From positions 1 to 64,000 of the forward strand of contig CALVAC010000002.1 in the NCBI GenBank assembly GCA_944325435.1: a DNA stretch of 64,000 nucleotides, written 5' to 3'. How positions within the stretch are numbered: position 1 is the first letter of the stretch; every line of letters starts with the position of its first letter. Below are positions 8,707-17,720 of the stretch, in pieces. The notes under the pieces are model-generated. The model saw nothing but the letters and a program-made list of their open reading frames with translations, was not told where the DNA came from and searched no databases. This stretch comes from an uncultured Bacteroidales bacterium (lineage in GTDB: Bacteria > Bacteroidota > Bacteroidia > Bacteroidales > UBA932). Position numbers and translations under genes: made by a program.

Positions 8707-9929
8707 TTGATTATATTCGATGCTTCAAGTTCCTTGGCAAGACCGCCTTCTCCTGTCTCCTTGTAGAGGGATGGAAGATCCTTGCCGGTCTGTTTCATTA
8801 CCCTTACCACATGGTCGAAGGAGACCCGGTGGAGACCATCGGTGTACAGGGCATATATGTTTGCATCGAGTGCCCTTGCCGCGGCGTACGCGTTCCTTTC
8901 GATGCACGGTATCTGCACAAGGCCGCATACAGGGTCGCATGTCATTCCCAGATGGTGTTCAAGCCCCATTTCGGCTGCATATTCTATCTGTGACGGACTT
9001 CCTCCCATAAGCTGGTTGGCTGCGGCTGCGGTCATTGCACAGGCTACTCCCACTTCTCCCTGGCAGCCTACCTCGGCTCCTGATATGGAGGCGTTCTGTT
9101 TGACGACATTTCCCACAAGTGCAGCTGTGGCGAGAGACCGGATTATCCTTTTGTCGCTGTATTCGTAGACTTTCTTGAGATGGTACAGCACTCCTGGAAG
9201 CACTCCGCATGATCCGCAGGTAGGTGCAGTGACTATTGTCCCTCCACAGGCGTTTTCCTCGCTTACGGCAAGCGCATACGAGAAGATCAGTCCTCTTGTA
9301 CGCAGCACATCCTTGTATCCTTCAGCGCGTATGAAGTAGTTCGCCGCCTTTCTTCTCATATGGAGCGGTCCCGGCAATGCCCCTTCCTGGTCGATGCCGC
9401 GTTCGACAGCAGCCTGCATGGCTTTCCAGACTTCTTCAAGGTAGTCCCAAATCTCGGAATCCTCGATGCTGTCGACATATTCCCAGTATGCCCTTCCGTT
9501 GGTGTTGCACCAGTCGAGCAGCTCGGTCATCGTGTTGAGTGGATATATGTCAGGACTGTCGATTATCTCCAGCTGGTCGCATTTGATGGCACCTCCTCCG
9601 ATGCTGTAGAATGTCCATTCGTCCTTCGGTTCTCCGTCCGTGCCTTCAACGGCTATCTTCATCGCATTCGGATGTTCCGGAAGGAATATTTTAGGCTGCC
9701 AGTCAATACTGACATTCCCGGCAGGGGAGAGGGCTTCCTCGATGGCCGTATCTGTAAGGTGTCCTTTGCCTGTGGCGGCCAGCGAGCCGAACAGGGTCAC
9801 CTTGAATGAGGATGCTCCCGGATGGTGTGCCAGGTATATCTTGGCCGCGCGATGCGGACCCATAGTGTGGCTGCTGGAGGGGCCCTTGCCTATCTTGTAT
9901 ATTTCCTTGATGCTTTTCATTCCTGTCAT
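8703..9929 (-). CDS. sdaA: L-serine ammonia-lyase (iron-sulfur)
   Basis: The enzyme deaminates L-serine to pyruvate using a [4Fe-4S] cluster. It is a single-chain form with the beta domain (GPSSSHTMGPHRAA near the start) and alpha domain fused. Candidate cluster cysteines are in APTCGSCGVLPG, CQGEVG and CDPVCGLVQIPC. The length of 408 residues is slightly below E. coli SdaA. MKSIKEIYKIG three codons downstream is an alternative start. It is first in a two-gene unit with the Gfo/Idh/MocA oxidoreductase. Confidence 0.93.
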   Translation of the reverse strand: MTGMKSIKEIYKIGKGPSSSHTMGPHRAAKIYLAHHPGASSFKVTLFGSLAATGKGHLTDTAIEEALSPAGNVSIDWQPKIFLPEHPNAMKIAVEGTDGEPKDEWTFYSIGGGAIKCDQLEIIDSPDIYPLNTMTELLDWCNTNGRAYWEYVDSIEDSEIWDYLEEVWKAMQAAVERGIDQEGALPGPLHMRRKAANYFIRAEGYKDVLRTRGLIFSYALAVSEENACGGTIVTAPTCGSCGVLPGVLYHLKKVYEYSDKRIIRSLATAALVGNVVKQNASISGAEVGCQGEVGVACAMTAAAANQLMGGSPSQIEYAAEMGLEHHLGMTCDPVCGLVQIPCIERNAYAAARALDANIYALYTDGLHRVSFDHVVRVMKQTGKDLPSLYKETGEGGLAKELEASNIIK

Positions 9930-9948
9930 TCTTCCTTGTTCCGCCGTA

Positions 9949-11886
9949 CTACAGATAGAGATTGAAATAGTCTGTCACCTTGTCCATCAGATGCACCCTT
10001 TCCCTGCCGAACATGTTATGCTGCGCCGTAGGATATGTAAAGAAATCCATCTGGATATTGTTGTCGATGCACGTCTGGATAAAATTCAGACAATGCTGCC
10101 ATACAACCGTATTGTCAACCGCCCCCTGACATATAAGAAGCTTGCCTTTCAGGCAAGGCGCCTTGTTGATCAGACTTGTCAGTGCATAACCGTCAGGATT
10201 TGACTGCGGAGTCTCCATATAGCGTTCCCCGTACATCACTTCATACCATTTCCAGTCGATGACCGGGCCGCCTGCAACGGCAACCTTGAATATGTCAGGA
10301 TAATTGGTCATAAGTGAAATGGTCATAAAGCCTCCATAGCTCCATCCGTGTACTCCGATGCGGCTGCTGTCCACGAAAGGCAGCCCCATCAGCATCTTCA
10401 CTCCTTCCATCTGATCTGCCATTTCGGCCTGTCCGCACTGCCTGTGGATTGTCTGCTCGTATTCCAACCCTCTGTTCTGCGACCCTCTGTTGTCCTGAAC
10501 ATAGACAATGTAGCCTCTCTGGGCCATATACATTTCCCAGAGACCCATATCGGCGAGAAATGTGTTCCTGACCATCTGCGCATGGGGACCTCCATATACA
10601 TAGAGTATCACCGGATATTTCCTTGAAGGATCGAAGTCTTTCGGAAGGGTCAGCCTGTAGTGGTTGTCATATCTGCCGTCTGCACTCTTTATTGTCCCGA
10701 AAAGCACTTCCGTGTATGCATAGTCCGCTGTCGGGTCATCTGCCCTGTACAGCACTTCGGCCTTTTTCCCGTCAGTGGAGCCGGTGTTCACCTGTGCCGG
10801 GTTGTTGATGCTGCTGAAATAGTCGATGTACTGTCTGCAGTCCGGGCTGAGACTTATCTCGTGCCAGCCCTCATCCATAGTGAGCCTTGTCTTTTTCCCG
10901 GTCTTCATATCGACCCTGAACAGATGGTTCTCTGCCGGAGTCACCTCGGCCGAGGTGTAGTAGACATACCGTCCATCGTTGTCAAGATATGTCACATCCG
11001 CGTCAGCTTCGGTAAGCCTGGATATGACCCCATCCATATCGCACAGATACAGGTTTCTGTATCCATCCCTGTTGGCTGTCCTGTAGATGAACCGGTCATC
11101 GCTGCCCTTTACGAAATACAGAGGGTCGAGCGGTTCCACATATTTTTCGTTGTCTTCTGTCAGTATTGTCTTCACATACTCTCCTGTCAGAGCATCGTAT
11201 CTGTTGAGCCTCATATGTTTCTGCGACCTGTCGAGCACCTGGATGAAGATGCTCCTGCTGTCGGGGGACCATGTGATTCCTGTCAGGTACCTGTCCGGGC
11301 CGAAATCCGTCACCTTTATGTGCAGGGTATCCCTTGTCTCCATATCATAGACACAGAGTCTCAATATCTCCGAAGACATTCCTGCCATAGGATATTTCAG
11401 CGGAAGCAGGTCACCTGTCCTGGTGCCGATGTCCAGGAGAGGGAATGTGGTCACATTGCTCTCGTCTTTTCTGTAGAAGGCGAGCCTTGTGCTGTCTGGA
11501 GACCAGAATGTGCCCCTGTTGATCCCGAACTCGTTCCTGCTGACAATCTGTCCGTACACTATGTCCCTGTCACTGTCTTCGGCTACGGGGATTACAGTCC
11601 CTTTGCTGTCCCTCAGATAGAGTCCGTTGCCCTGTGTGAAGGCTTTGAATTCAGGTGCCGGTACGGATGGGATGCTGTCTCTGACAGCCTTGTATCCCTT
11701 GCCGTCCCTGTGCCAGAAATACCATGGATGCGATGGCCTGATATCCCTTGACAGTATTGTCTCTTCCATAGTCAGGATCTTCCCCTGCGGGGAATTTGCC
11801 GGATGCCGTCCTATGATTCCCGGCACCTGGGCGAAAGAAATCACCGCAACAGCCATTGCGGTGATTGTTGTGATGACTTTTTTCAT
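9949..11886 (-). CDS. S9 family prolyl peptidase, dipeptidyl peptidase IV-like
   Basis: This is a secreted serine peptidase with a signal peptide (ITAMAVAVISFA, cleavage near QVPG). It then has a beta-propeller domain with WSPDST/WSPDSRS repeats and a C-terminal alpha/beta hydrolase. The probable catalytic triad is S516 (GWSYGGFM), D591 (GAVDNTV) and H623 (AQHNM). DPP IV family enzymes release X-Pro dipeptides in the periplasm. At 645 residues it is shorter than the roughly 720-residue Bacteroidales DPP IV, mainly in the propeller. It lies 4 bases after a small membrane protein gene on the same strand, as the last gene of the gpsA cluster. Confidence 0.9.
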   Translation of the reverse strand: MKKVITTITAMAVAVISFAQVPGIIGRHPANSPQGKILTMEETILSRDIRPSHPWYFWHRDGKGYKAVRDSIPSVPAPEFKAFTQGNGLYLRDSKGTVIPVAEDSDRDIVYGQIVSRNEFGINRGTFWSPDSTRLAFYRKDESNVTTFPLLDIGTRTGDLLPLKYPMAGMSSEILRLCVYDMETRDTLHIKVTDFGPDRYLTGITWSPDSRSIFIQVLDRSQKHMRLNRYDALTGEYVKTILTEDNEKYVEPLDPLYFVKGSDDRFIYRTANRDGYRNLYLCDMDGVISRLTEADADVTYLDNDGRYVYYTSAEVTPAENHLFRVDMKTGKKTRLTMDEGWHEISLSPDCRQYIDYFSSINNPAQVNTGSTDGKKAEVLYRADDPTADYAYTEVLFGTIKSADGRYDNHYRLTLPKDFDPSRKYPVILYVYGGPHAQMVRNTFLADMGLWEMYMAQRGYIVYVQDNRGSQNRGLEYEQTIHRQCGQAEMADQMEGVKMLMGLPFVDSSRIGVHGWSYGGFMTISLMTNYPDIFKVAVAGGPVIDWKWYEVMYGERYMETPQSNPDGYALTSLINKAPCLKGKLLICQGAVDNTVVWQHCLNFIQTCIDNNIQMDFFTYPTAQHNMFGRERVHLMDKVTDYFNLYL

Positions 11887-11890
11887 GCTG

Positions 11891-12271
11891 TTATCGTACT
11901 GATACTATACCGTCAACAATATATTTCTGCTGTCCTCTCCATGGCAGGGCTCCGAGATATTCCTTGTAATGGAGTTCCACGGTCTTGCCTCCGCAGTGCA
12001 TAAGAGAGTCCGCTATCGCTTCATCCGTGATGGAGAAATCGAATTCATAGGACTGGATGGTGTTGCCGGCAGTACCTTTCTGTGCGCCTCTGAACCCGGC
12101 CTGTATCATCCTCCCTTCGTATGTCTTGAACACGTAGCCTTTGTATACCACGAAGTTGAGGTCTCCGGCCTTCACCCCTTCCCCGAATACGAAATAGAAC
12201 CGGAAATATATGAATCCGGCGAGCAGTATGACCGCTATGAGAATGGCTGCTGAAATGATTTTCCTTTTCAT
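11891..12271 (-). CDS. Small single-pass membrane protein, unknown function
   Basis: This 126-residue protein has one N-terminal membrane segment (IISAAILIAVILLAGFIYF) and a soluble domain with GYVFKTYEGRMIQAG and LPWRGQQKYIVD. This pattern recurs in Bacteroidetes hypothetical proteins. Database entries sometimes name it 6-phosphogluconate dehydrogenase, which the sequence does not support. It sits between a 110-residue unknown and the S9 peptidase on the same strand. Confidence 0.75.
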   Translation of the reverse strand: MKRKIISAAILIAVILLAGFIYFRFYFVFGEGVKAGDLNFVVYKGYVFKTYEGRMIQAGFRGAQKGTAGNTIQSYEFDFSITDEAIADSLMHCGGKTVELHYKEYLGALPWRGQQKYIVDGIVSVR

Positions 12272-12287
12272 TGTATCTGTCTGATTG

Positions 12288-12620
12288 TTAAAGGTCTATT
12301 ACACCGGCACATACAAGGAGGCCGATGAATGGTGTCTGCTGTCTCCTGATATATGGTTTGACCTTGGCTGTGTTGATCTCATCCAGGGTCTTGACTATGT
12401 CGTATGCCGCAATGAAATCCTTTCCTGTCAGGTATTCCCCCTCATTGGCCCTCTTGGTGCCGGGAGTTCCTCCCTTTATGAAAATACAGCTTCCGACAAA
12501 CGTGGCTGAATACGGGATGCCGGTAACGGAGGTGAAACTGCCGTGTCTTCTGATATATTCCACGACAATCTTCCATACATCGGCTCCGCTCATCTCTAAG
12601 TATTCTTTCCTTATTTCCAT
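12288..12620 (-). CDS. Conserved hypothetical protein
   Basis: A 110-residue soluble protein with no signal peptide or membrane segment and no family I can name. It begins 4 bases after the gpsA stop and stays on the same strand, so it is probably co-transcribed with gpsA. Its Gly/Thr-rich middle (GSCIFIKGGTPGTKRA) is the most distinctive stretch. Confidence 0.7.
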   Translation of the reverse strand: MEIRKEYLEMSGADVWKIVVEYIRRHGSFTSVTGIPYSATFVGSCIFIKGGTPGTKRANEGEYLTGKDFIAAYDIVKTLDEINTAKVKPYIRRQQTPFIGLLVCAGVIDL

Positions 12621-12624
12621 CTGG

Positions 12625-13629
12625 TCAAAGCAGTGATGCGAGTTCTTTCATTTTCTGTCTCGGCAGGGCATTCCTGTACAGGATGTCATAGACCATATCG
12701 GCTATCGGCATATCTATCTTGTGCCTGAAATTGATATGGCGGATGCAGTCGGAGGCGAAATATCCTTCCGCCACCATCGTCATTTCGTTCAATGCGCTCT
12801 TCACTGTGCAGCCTCTGCCTATCAGCTGTCCAAGGCGGCGGTTGCGGCTGTAGTTGGAATAGCACGTGACGAGCAGGTCTCCGAGGTATGCCGGGTCAAG
12901 GGTGTCCCTGTGGTCGGGATAGCTTTCCTTGAGAAACCTTGTCATCTCCTTTGCGCAGCTTGATATAAGCACCGCCTTGAAATTGTCCCCGTATCCGAGC
13001 CCGGTGGCAATACCTACGGAGATGGCGTAGATGTTCTTCATTATTGCAGCATACTCGACTCCGTATATGTCGGTGGAGTATGAGAGTTTCAGATATTCTG
13101 TGGCAATCTTGCTCCCTATCAGGCGGGCGTTGTCCGGATCTGTGCATACCACGGTGAGATATGACAGCTTCCTCCGTCCCACCTCCTCTGCGTGAGATGG
13201 ACCGGAAATGATACCTATCTGCTTGTAGGTCAGATTGTATCTGTCGTGGAGATATTCTGCTGCCGTCTTGTAGTCTCCCGGAATTATGCCTTTGATGGCC
13301 GAAATGACGAACTTGTCCTCCAGAGATACTGTCAGCGGAGCAAGAAAATCTTTCAGATAGGCTGACGGGGCTGCCATTATGACAATCTTGGAATTGGACA
13401 CCACTTCGTCTATGTCCCTGCTGGGATGGATGGTATTCCTGTCGAATTCGATGTCGCTCAGATATTTGGGGTTGCGTCCATCTGCAAGGAGCCCTTCGAG
13501 GACATCATCGTTACGGATGTACCACCATACCTCCTTTTCGTTTCTCACAAGGAGGGAGACAATGGCTGTAGCCCAGCTCCCGTATCCGATTACGGCACAT
13601 CTGGCATGTTCTCCTAACTTATATTCCAT
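12625..13629 (-). CDS. gpsA: Glycerol-3-phosphate dehydrogenase [NAD(P)+]
   Basis: The enzyme reduces dihydroxyacetone phosphate to sn-glycerol-3-phosphate for phospholipid synthesis. The N-terminal motif GYGSWATAIVSLL is the nucleotide-binding loop, with Ser-Trp as is usual in GpsA. SAIKGIIPG, ISGPSHAEE and the C-terminal MKNIYAISVGIATG are family blocks. The length of 334 residues is normal. It heads a leftward cluster and has a complete Bacteroidetes promoter upstream. Confidence 0.95.
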   Translation of the reverse strand: MEYKLGEHARCAVIGYGSWATAIVSLLVRNEKEVWWYIRNDDVLEGLLADGRNPKYLSDIEFDRNTIHPSRDIDEVVSNSKIVIMAAPSAYLKDFLAPLTVSLEDKFVISAIKGIIPGDYKTAAEYLHDRYNLTYKQIGIISGPSHAEEVGRRKLSYLTVVCTDPDNARLIGSKIATEYLKLSYSTDIYGVEYAAIMKNIYAISVGIATGLGYGDNFKAVLISSCAKEMTRFLKESYPDHRDTLDPAYLGDLLVTCYSNYSRNRRLGQLIGRGCTVKSALNEMTMVAEGYFASDCIRHINFRHKIDMPIADMVYDILYRNALPRQKMKELASLL

Positions 13630-13658
13630 TTGAAAGCATCAGGTTTCAGTACCGGACA

Positions 13659-13689
13659 CAAAGGTAACAAATAATATCGTTCCGGCAAA
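13659..13689 (-). promoter_or_regulatory. Complete Bacteroidetes promoter for the gpsA cluster
   Basis: On the minus strand TTTG (13686-13689) is followed after exactly 19 bases by TACCTTTG (13659-13666). Both elements and the spacing match the primary sigma (sigma-ABfr type) consensus TTTG-N19/21-TAnnTTTG. Transcription would begin about 20 bases upstream of the gpsA ATG. Confidence 0.7.
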
Positions 13690-13716
13690 CCTCCCGACTC
13701 TTTTCCTCCTGTAAGG

Positions 13717-15258
13717 TCAGGCTGGTAAGGAAAAGTCGATTCCTGCACCCTGTAATATGGTCTCCCTGTCCTGATATATGCCGCATTCATCTTCTGTCAG
13801 CAGGTGGCAGCCGGAATAGCGTCCGGACAGGTCAATGGCATTGTCTGAGGTGTCCCTGCTGCCGGACTCTTTCCATCCTCTGGATGCTGTTCCTGCAGAT
13901 GGATTGGGGGCAGGGATGGAGTACCAGCCCGCGGCAGCTACGGAACTGTCCATCCTGCAGTCTATATATGTCACATTGTCATAATATTCCCTTTCTCCGG
14001 AGGATCTGGCGAGGTACACGCTGCCATCCGGTACTCCGCTTTCCGCAGAAATGGTGCATCCGAGGAAGATGAAGCCTTTTGCAAGGGGAGAGAGGCATCT
14101 GCACTGGACTATATAGGCGGATGAGAAATCCGTGTCATCCGCAATCCTGAGTGTGCAGTTTTCGAACAGTACTGTCTCCGGAGAACCCCAGATGAAATCG
14201 ACGTTCCCTTCTATAGTACAGCCGTAGAACCAGCCGTAGCCTTTTGCATTGATTGTATCCTGTCTGCTGGAGATGTTGCAGTTTACCATAACGAGCCTGT
14301 CCTTGCCGTCTCCGCTGTTGAAATATATCACTTCGGCCTGGTTCCTGTCCCCGTTCCAGGAGTTCTCGAGGGTCATGTTTTCAAACCGTATGTTGTCGCA
14401 GTTCTCGAAGAGGATTACAGCTCTGCCTCCGCTCCTCCCTATCTCTGAACCCGGCTCCGGGCGGACGGATGTTCCGCTGCCGACACCGTAGGCGAGGTCT
14501 TCGCAGTTGGCATAGCTGAGTATGACTCCGCTTCTGCTCATTCCACGGAGAGTTACATTGTCCTTTCCTCTCATATAGAGCTGTTCCTCGTATGTCCCGT
14601 TACGGATGTCTATCGTGGCTTCGGCATCCTGGCCGGCTCGGCATACATAATCAAGGGCTCCCTGTATGGTCCGGAAGTCCGTGTCGCCTTGCCTGCCGAC
14701 TGTCACATCTGTCTCTGAATCAGGAGCCGGTCTGGTGTGGAATGTCCATTCTCCAGTCTCCACTCCCTCAAATCCTTCGGCCTTGATGGCTTCCCTGTCT
14801 ATAACGATGCTGTATCCGGTGTCGAAATCCAGGACCGCCGAGTGCAGCCTGATAATGATGGAATTCCCTGAAATCCTGACCGGGGTGTAGTTGACCACCC
14901 TGTAGTACTTCCCGTTGCCGGCCGAAGCACCGAGGATGTCCATTGTGGTTCTGTAGACCGATGTGTTTTCCATCTTTGAAACTTCTGCAGCCACATCCTC
15001 CATCTCTATCCGGTCGACTTCAGTGCCGCTCTCCGTGAGTATCCTTATGCATCCTGTATTGCCTGCAGACGGCACGGAGTCGAATGTAAGGGTTATTTCT
15101 GTATCGGTATGTATGCCAGCCCCGTACGGGTACACATCGTATCCGAGTTCCGGGATTGCTGGTTCCGGGGTCCCGTCTGCCGGCAGCACCTCCCCGGAGC
15201 ATGATATCAGCGCACCTGCAAGGACGGCTGACACAAAGATTATTTCCAGTCTTGCCAT
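13717..15258 (-). CDS. Lipoprotein pectinesterase-family protein
   Basis: The signal peptide MARLEIIFVSAVLAGALIS ends at a lipobox Cys (LISC-S), so the protein is probably anchored to the envelope. After an Ig-like N-terminal domain (about residues 35-175), a right-handed beta-helix carries the pectin methylesterase blocks: TIQGALDYV, SSRQDTINAKGYGWF and EGNVDFIWGSPE with its aspartate nucleophile. The family de-esterifies pectin. The start at 15258 is chosen because it gives the lipoprotein signal; the frame extends 15 codons further upstream. No pectate lyase, glycosidase or SusCD pair adjoins it, so the substrate is unconfirmed. Confidence 0.85.
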   Translation of the reverse strand: MARLEIIFVSAVLAGALISCSGEVLPADGTPEPAIPELGYDVYPYGAGIHTDTEITLTFDSVPSAGNTGCIRILTESGTEVDRIEMEDVAAEVSKMENTSVYRTTMDILGASAGNGKYYRVVNYTPVRISGNSIIIRLHSAVLDFDTGYSIVIDREAIKAEGFEGVETGEWTFHTRPAPDSETDVTVGRQGDTDFRTIQGALDYVCRAGQDAEATIDIRNGTYEEQLYMRGKDNVTLRGMSRSGVILSYANCEDLAYGVGSGTSVRPEPGSEIGRSGGRAVILFENCDNIRFENMTLENSWNGDRNQAEVIYFNSGDGKDRLVMVNCNISSRQDTINAKGYGWFYGCTIEGNVDFIWGSPETVLFENCTLRIADDTDFSSAYIVQCRCLSPLAKGFIFLGCTISAESGVPDGSVYLARSSGEREYYDNVTYIDCRMDSSVAAAGWYSIPAPNPSAGTASRGWKESGSRDTSDNAIDLSGRYSGCHLLTEDECGIYQDRETILQGAGIDFSLPA

Positions 15259-15278
15259 ATCGGTTATCAGTTTAATGG

Positions 15279-15286
15279 CAAAATTA
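15279..15286 (-). promoter_or_regulatory. -7 box for the pectinesterase gene
   Basis: The minus strand reads TAATTTTG, matching TAnnTTTG, 20 bases upstream of the ATG at 15258. A CAAAA further upstream is not at the standard -33 spacing. Confidence 0.45.
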
Positions 15287-15387
15287 CTGACAATGCCGGA
15301 CACCGGTAATGCAAAAATCGACGGAAATCACAGGTTTTTCGTCAAACGGTGAAAATTTGCTATCTTTCCGGAAAATTGGAGGAAGAT

Positions 15388-16470
15388 ATGAGAAAGTTGA
15401 CTGTATTGTTCGCGGCAGTTGCAGCATTGGCTGCAATTCCGTATGAGGGTGATGCCTGCACGGGAATCGCCCTTACTGCAAAAGATGGCAGCCGTGTCGT
15501 GGCCAGGACAACCGAATGGGGTGGATCCGTGCTCAACAGCAGCTATGTGGTCGTCCCGAGGGGACACCGGCATGTCTCGTTCACACCAGATGGTGCCGAT
15601 GGGTTGACATTTACAGCCAGATACGGCTATGTGGGGATATGTACAGACCAGCCTCAGTTCGTTGTGGAGGGAATGAACGAGACCGGTCTTTCCGCAGGGC
15701 TGTTCTTTTTCCCGAACTATGGCGGATATGTGGACTATAATCCGGACAACAGGGAGAATACCTTGGCCGATATGCAGTTCGTGTCGTGGGTTCTGGCCAG
15801 TTTTTCAGGCATCGATGAGATGAAGGAGGCTTTTTCGAAAATAGATATAGTGTCTCTTGACAGCAGGATAGGTACGGTCCACTGGAGAATTTCAGAACCA
15901 GGCGGCAGGATGGTTGTGCTCGAGTGCATCGATGGCAGGCCTGTCTTCTACGAGAACAGTCTCGGGGTGCTTACCAATTCTCCGGATTTCGACTGGCAGA
16001 TGAAGAATCTCAACAATTATGTCAATCTGTACACCGGCAATGTCCAGCCTCAGGAACTCAATGGCGGTGTTACCCTCAGCCAGTTCGGCGCTGGTGCCGG
16101 CTTCCTCGGGATTCCGGGGGATGCCACACCTCCTTCCCGGTTCGTCAGGGCCGCCCTCTATCAGAACGCCACTCCTCAGGCCCAGACCGGTGAGGAGACT
16201 GTGATGCAGTGCTTCCAGATTCTGGAGAGTTTCAATATCCCGATCGGGCTGGAGCATAAGAAAACCGATATCCCTGAAGGGTTACCGAGTGCAACGCAGT
16301 GGACAGTGGCTTCAGACCAGTCGGCGTTGAGGTTCTACTACAGAACTGCGTGGAATACCACTGTCAGATGCATAGACCTGAAGTCCATCGATTTCGGCAG
16401 GGTCAAGTTCCAGACAATGCCTCTGGACAAGGTAAAGGAGCAGCCTGTGGAGATGATACGGGTGAAGTAG
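15388..16470 (+). CDS. Choloylglycine hydrolase-family (linear amide C-N) hydrolase
   Basis: This is an N-terminal nucleophile hydrolase of the bile salt hydrolase / penicillin V acylase family. The signal peptide (KLTVLFAAVAALAAIPYEGDA) is followed directly by C-T-G-I-A, so export and cleavage would expose the Cys as catalytic N-terminus. GSRVVARTTEWGG and the downstream NETGLSAGLFFF and LTNSPDFDWQ blocks fit the fold. The start at 15388 is chosen for the signal peptide; the frame opens at 15349. The 360-residue length fits Gram-negative members. Whether it acts on bile salts, penicillin V or N-acyl homoserine lactones cannot be read from the sequence. A near-consensus box TATCTTTC lies at 15361-15368. 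Confidence 0.87.
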   Translation: MRKLTVLFAAVAALAAIPYEGDACTGIALTAKDGSRVVARTTEWGGSVLNSSYVVVPRGHRHVSFTPDGADGLTFTARYGYVGICTDQPQFVVEGMNETGLSAGLFFFPNYGGYVDYNPDNRENTLADMQFVSWVLASFSGIDEMKEAFSKIDIVSLDSRIGTVHWRISEPGGRMVVLECIDGRPVFYENSLGVLTNSPDFDWQMKNLNNYVNLYTGNVQPQELNGGVTLSQFGAGAGFLGIPGDATPPSRFVRAALYQNATPQAQTGEETVMQCFQILESFNIPIGLEHKKTDIPEGLPSATQWTVASDQSALRFYYRTAWNTTVRCIDLKSIDFGRVKFQTMPLDKVKEQPVEMIRVK

Positions 16471-16505
16471 GGGTTCTCCTGACTGTTGCGGCATCCTCTA
16501 AAGCA

Positions 16506-17678
16506 TCAGCTGTTGTGGGGATGCCCGTTTGTGTCTCTCCATTTTTTCGGCGAGCATCCGACCATCTTCACGAATTGTGTGTGGAAGTTGGACCGGTCGC
16601 TGAATCCGCACAGTTCCCCGATGATGTAGACGGATGCCTGCCTGTCCTCCAGGAGCATCTTCTTGGCATCGTTGATTCTCAGTTCTGTCCTCCAGTACCT
16701 GAAATCCTGTTTCAGCACCTTGCTGAAGTACAGGAGCAGCAGTTCCCTGGTGGTTCCAATCTCTTCTGCAATCTCATCCCTTGACTTGTCGTATGCCCTG
16801 TATTTCTTGCCGGAGACCCATTTCTTCAGGTTGCGTGATATGGTGCGGAATTCCTTTTCCATCTGCTTCTGGTCGAGTGCAGGTGCGTTTTCTATCATCT
16901 GCTGTGTTTTCGGAGGGAAAAGGTCCTGACCTGAGAGGGTCCTGTGCGCAAATGCATCCAGAATGATCTTGTGGCTTCCTATGAAAGAGATGAAGTTTGC
17001 GGAGAAATACAGGATGAATAGCACATACCATGCGATGTATATCTTCATGAAGCTATCAGGCAGCACCATGTACACCAGAAGGAACACATCCGTGAGCATC
17101 GCTATTATGTAGAAGAACCTCAGCCACCTTATCTTGTGGTCTTCATCTTCACTGTAGTATGCGCTCAGTGCCAGCAGGGACTTCTTGTATGCCTTGTCGA
17201 ACTTCACTATATAATATATGCTCTGCGCAATGAACAGCCCGAGAGACAGTGTAAGCACGATAAGGTAGAGCAATCTGCTGTCTCCTTCTTTCAAGAACGA
17301 TTCCAGAAGTGTGATGGATGTCACGACAAGCAGGAATGCGTTGATTCCAAATGTATTGCCCGATATCATCCTCTCATCCAGAATGTTCACCATCGAATAC
17401 GAGATTGCCATGGTGGAGAATGAGGCGGTTATGAGCATTGTCAGAGATGAGAACTGCTCATAGTCCCATACGGAAGGATATTTGTACAGAGAGAACGCCA
17501 TCATAAATCCGCACACCAGGAAGGATACGGCAATCGTCACCTTGGCGCTGTTGAGCCTCTTGGTATGTTCGGAACGGGGAATCTTGATTATAAGCAATAT
17601 AAAAGCCAGCATGCACGATGTCGTGCACGCCAGCCATTGTATTGTCCTTATGTCTGTAAGGTCGGTCAAAAAATCCAT
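16506..17678 (-). CDS. Membrane-bound AraC-family transcriptional regulator
   Basis: The first 240 or so residues hold about seven hydrophobic segments (for example WLACTTSCMLAFILLIIKI and ILYFSANFISFIG). A charged linker follows, then a C-terminal AraC-type double helix-turn-helix from about residue 310: DEIAEEIGTTRELLLLYFSK and IGELCGFSDRSNFHTQFVKM. The layout suggests a sensor embedded in the inner membrane with cytoplasmic DNA-binding domains. The ligand and targets are unknown. It is convergent with the choloylglycine hydrolase-type gene and follows the deoxyhypusine synthase-like gene on the same strand. Confidence 0.85.
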   Translation of the reverse strand: MDFLTDLTDIRTIQWLACTTSCMLAFILLIIKIPRSEHTKRLNSAKVTIAVSFLVCGFMMAFSLYKYPSVWDYEQFSSLTMLITASFSTMAISYSMVNILDERMISGNTFGINAFLLVVTSITLLESFLKEGDSRLLYLIVLTLSLGLFIAQSIYYIVKFDKAYKKSLLALSAYYSEDEDHKIRWLRFFYIIAMLTDVFLLVYMVLPDSFMKIYIAWYVLFILYFSANFISFIGSHKIILDAFAHRTLSGQDLFPPKTQQMIENAPALDQKQMEKEFRTISRNLKKWVSGKKYRAYDKSRDEIAEEIGTTRELLLLYFSKVLKQDFRYWRTELRINDAKKMLLEDRQASVYIIGELCGFSDRSNFHTQFVKMVGCSPKKWRDTNGHPHNS

Positions 17679-17720
17679 TTCGTCTTGTTGTGCGTGGTAA
17701 TGCCTGTGTGCAGAAGGTGG

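Noticed and set aside
10660..11751. Long plus-strand reading frame (363 codons) opposite the S9 peptidase
   Set aside because: It lies wholly within a well-supported gene, has low-complexity composition and no family features; it follows from codon bias on the other strand.
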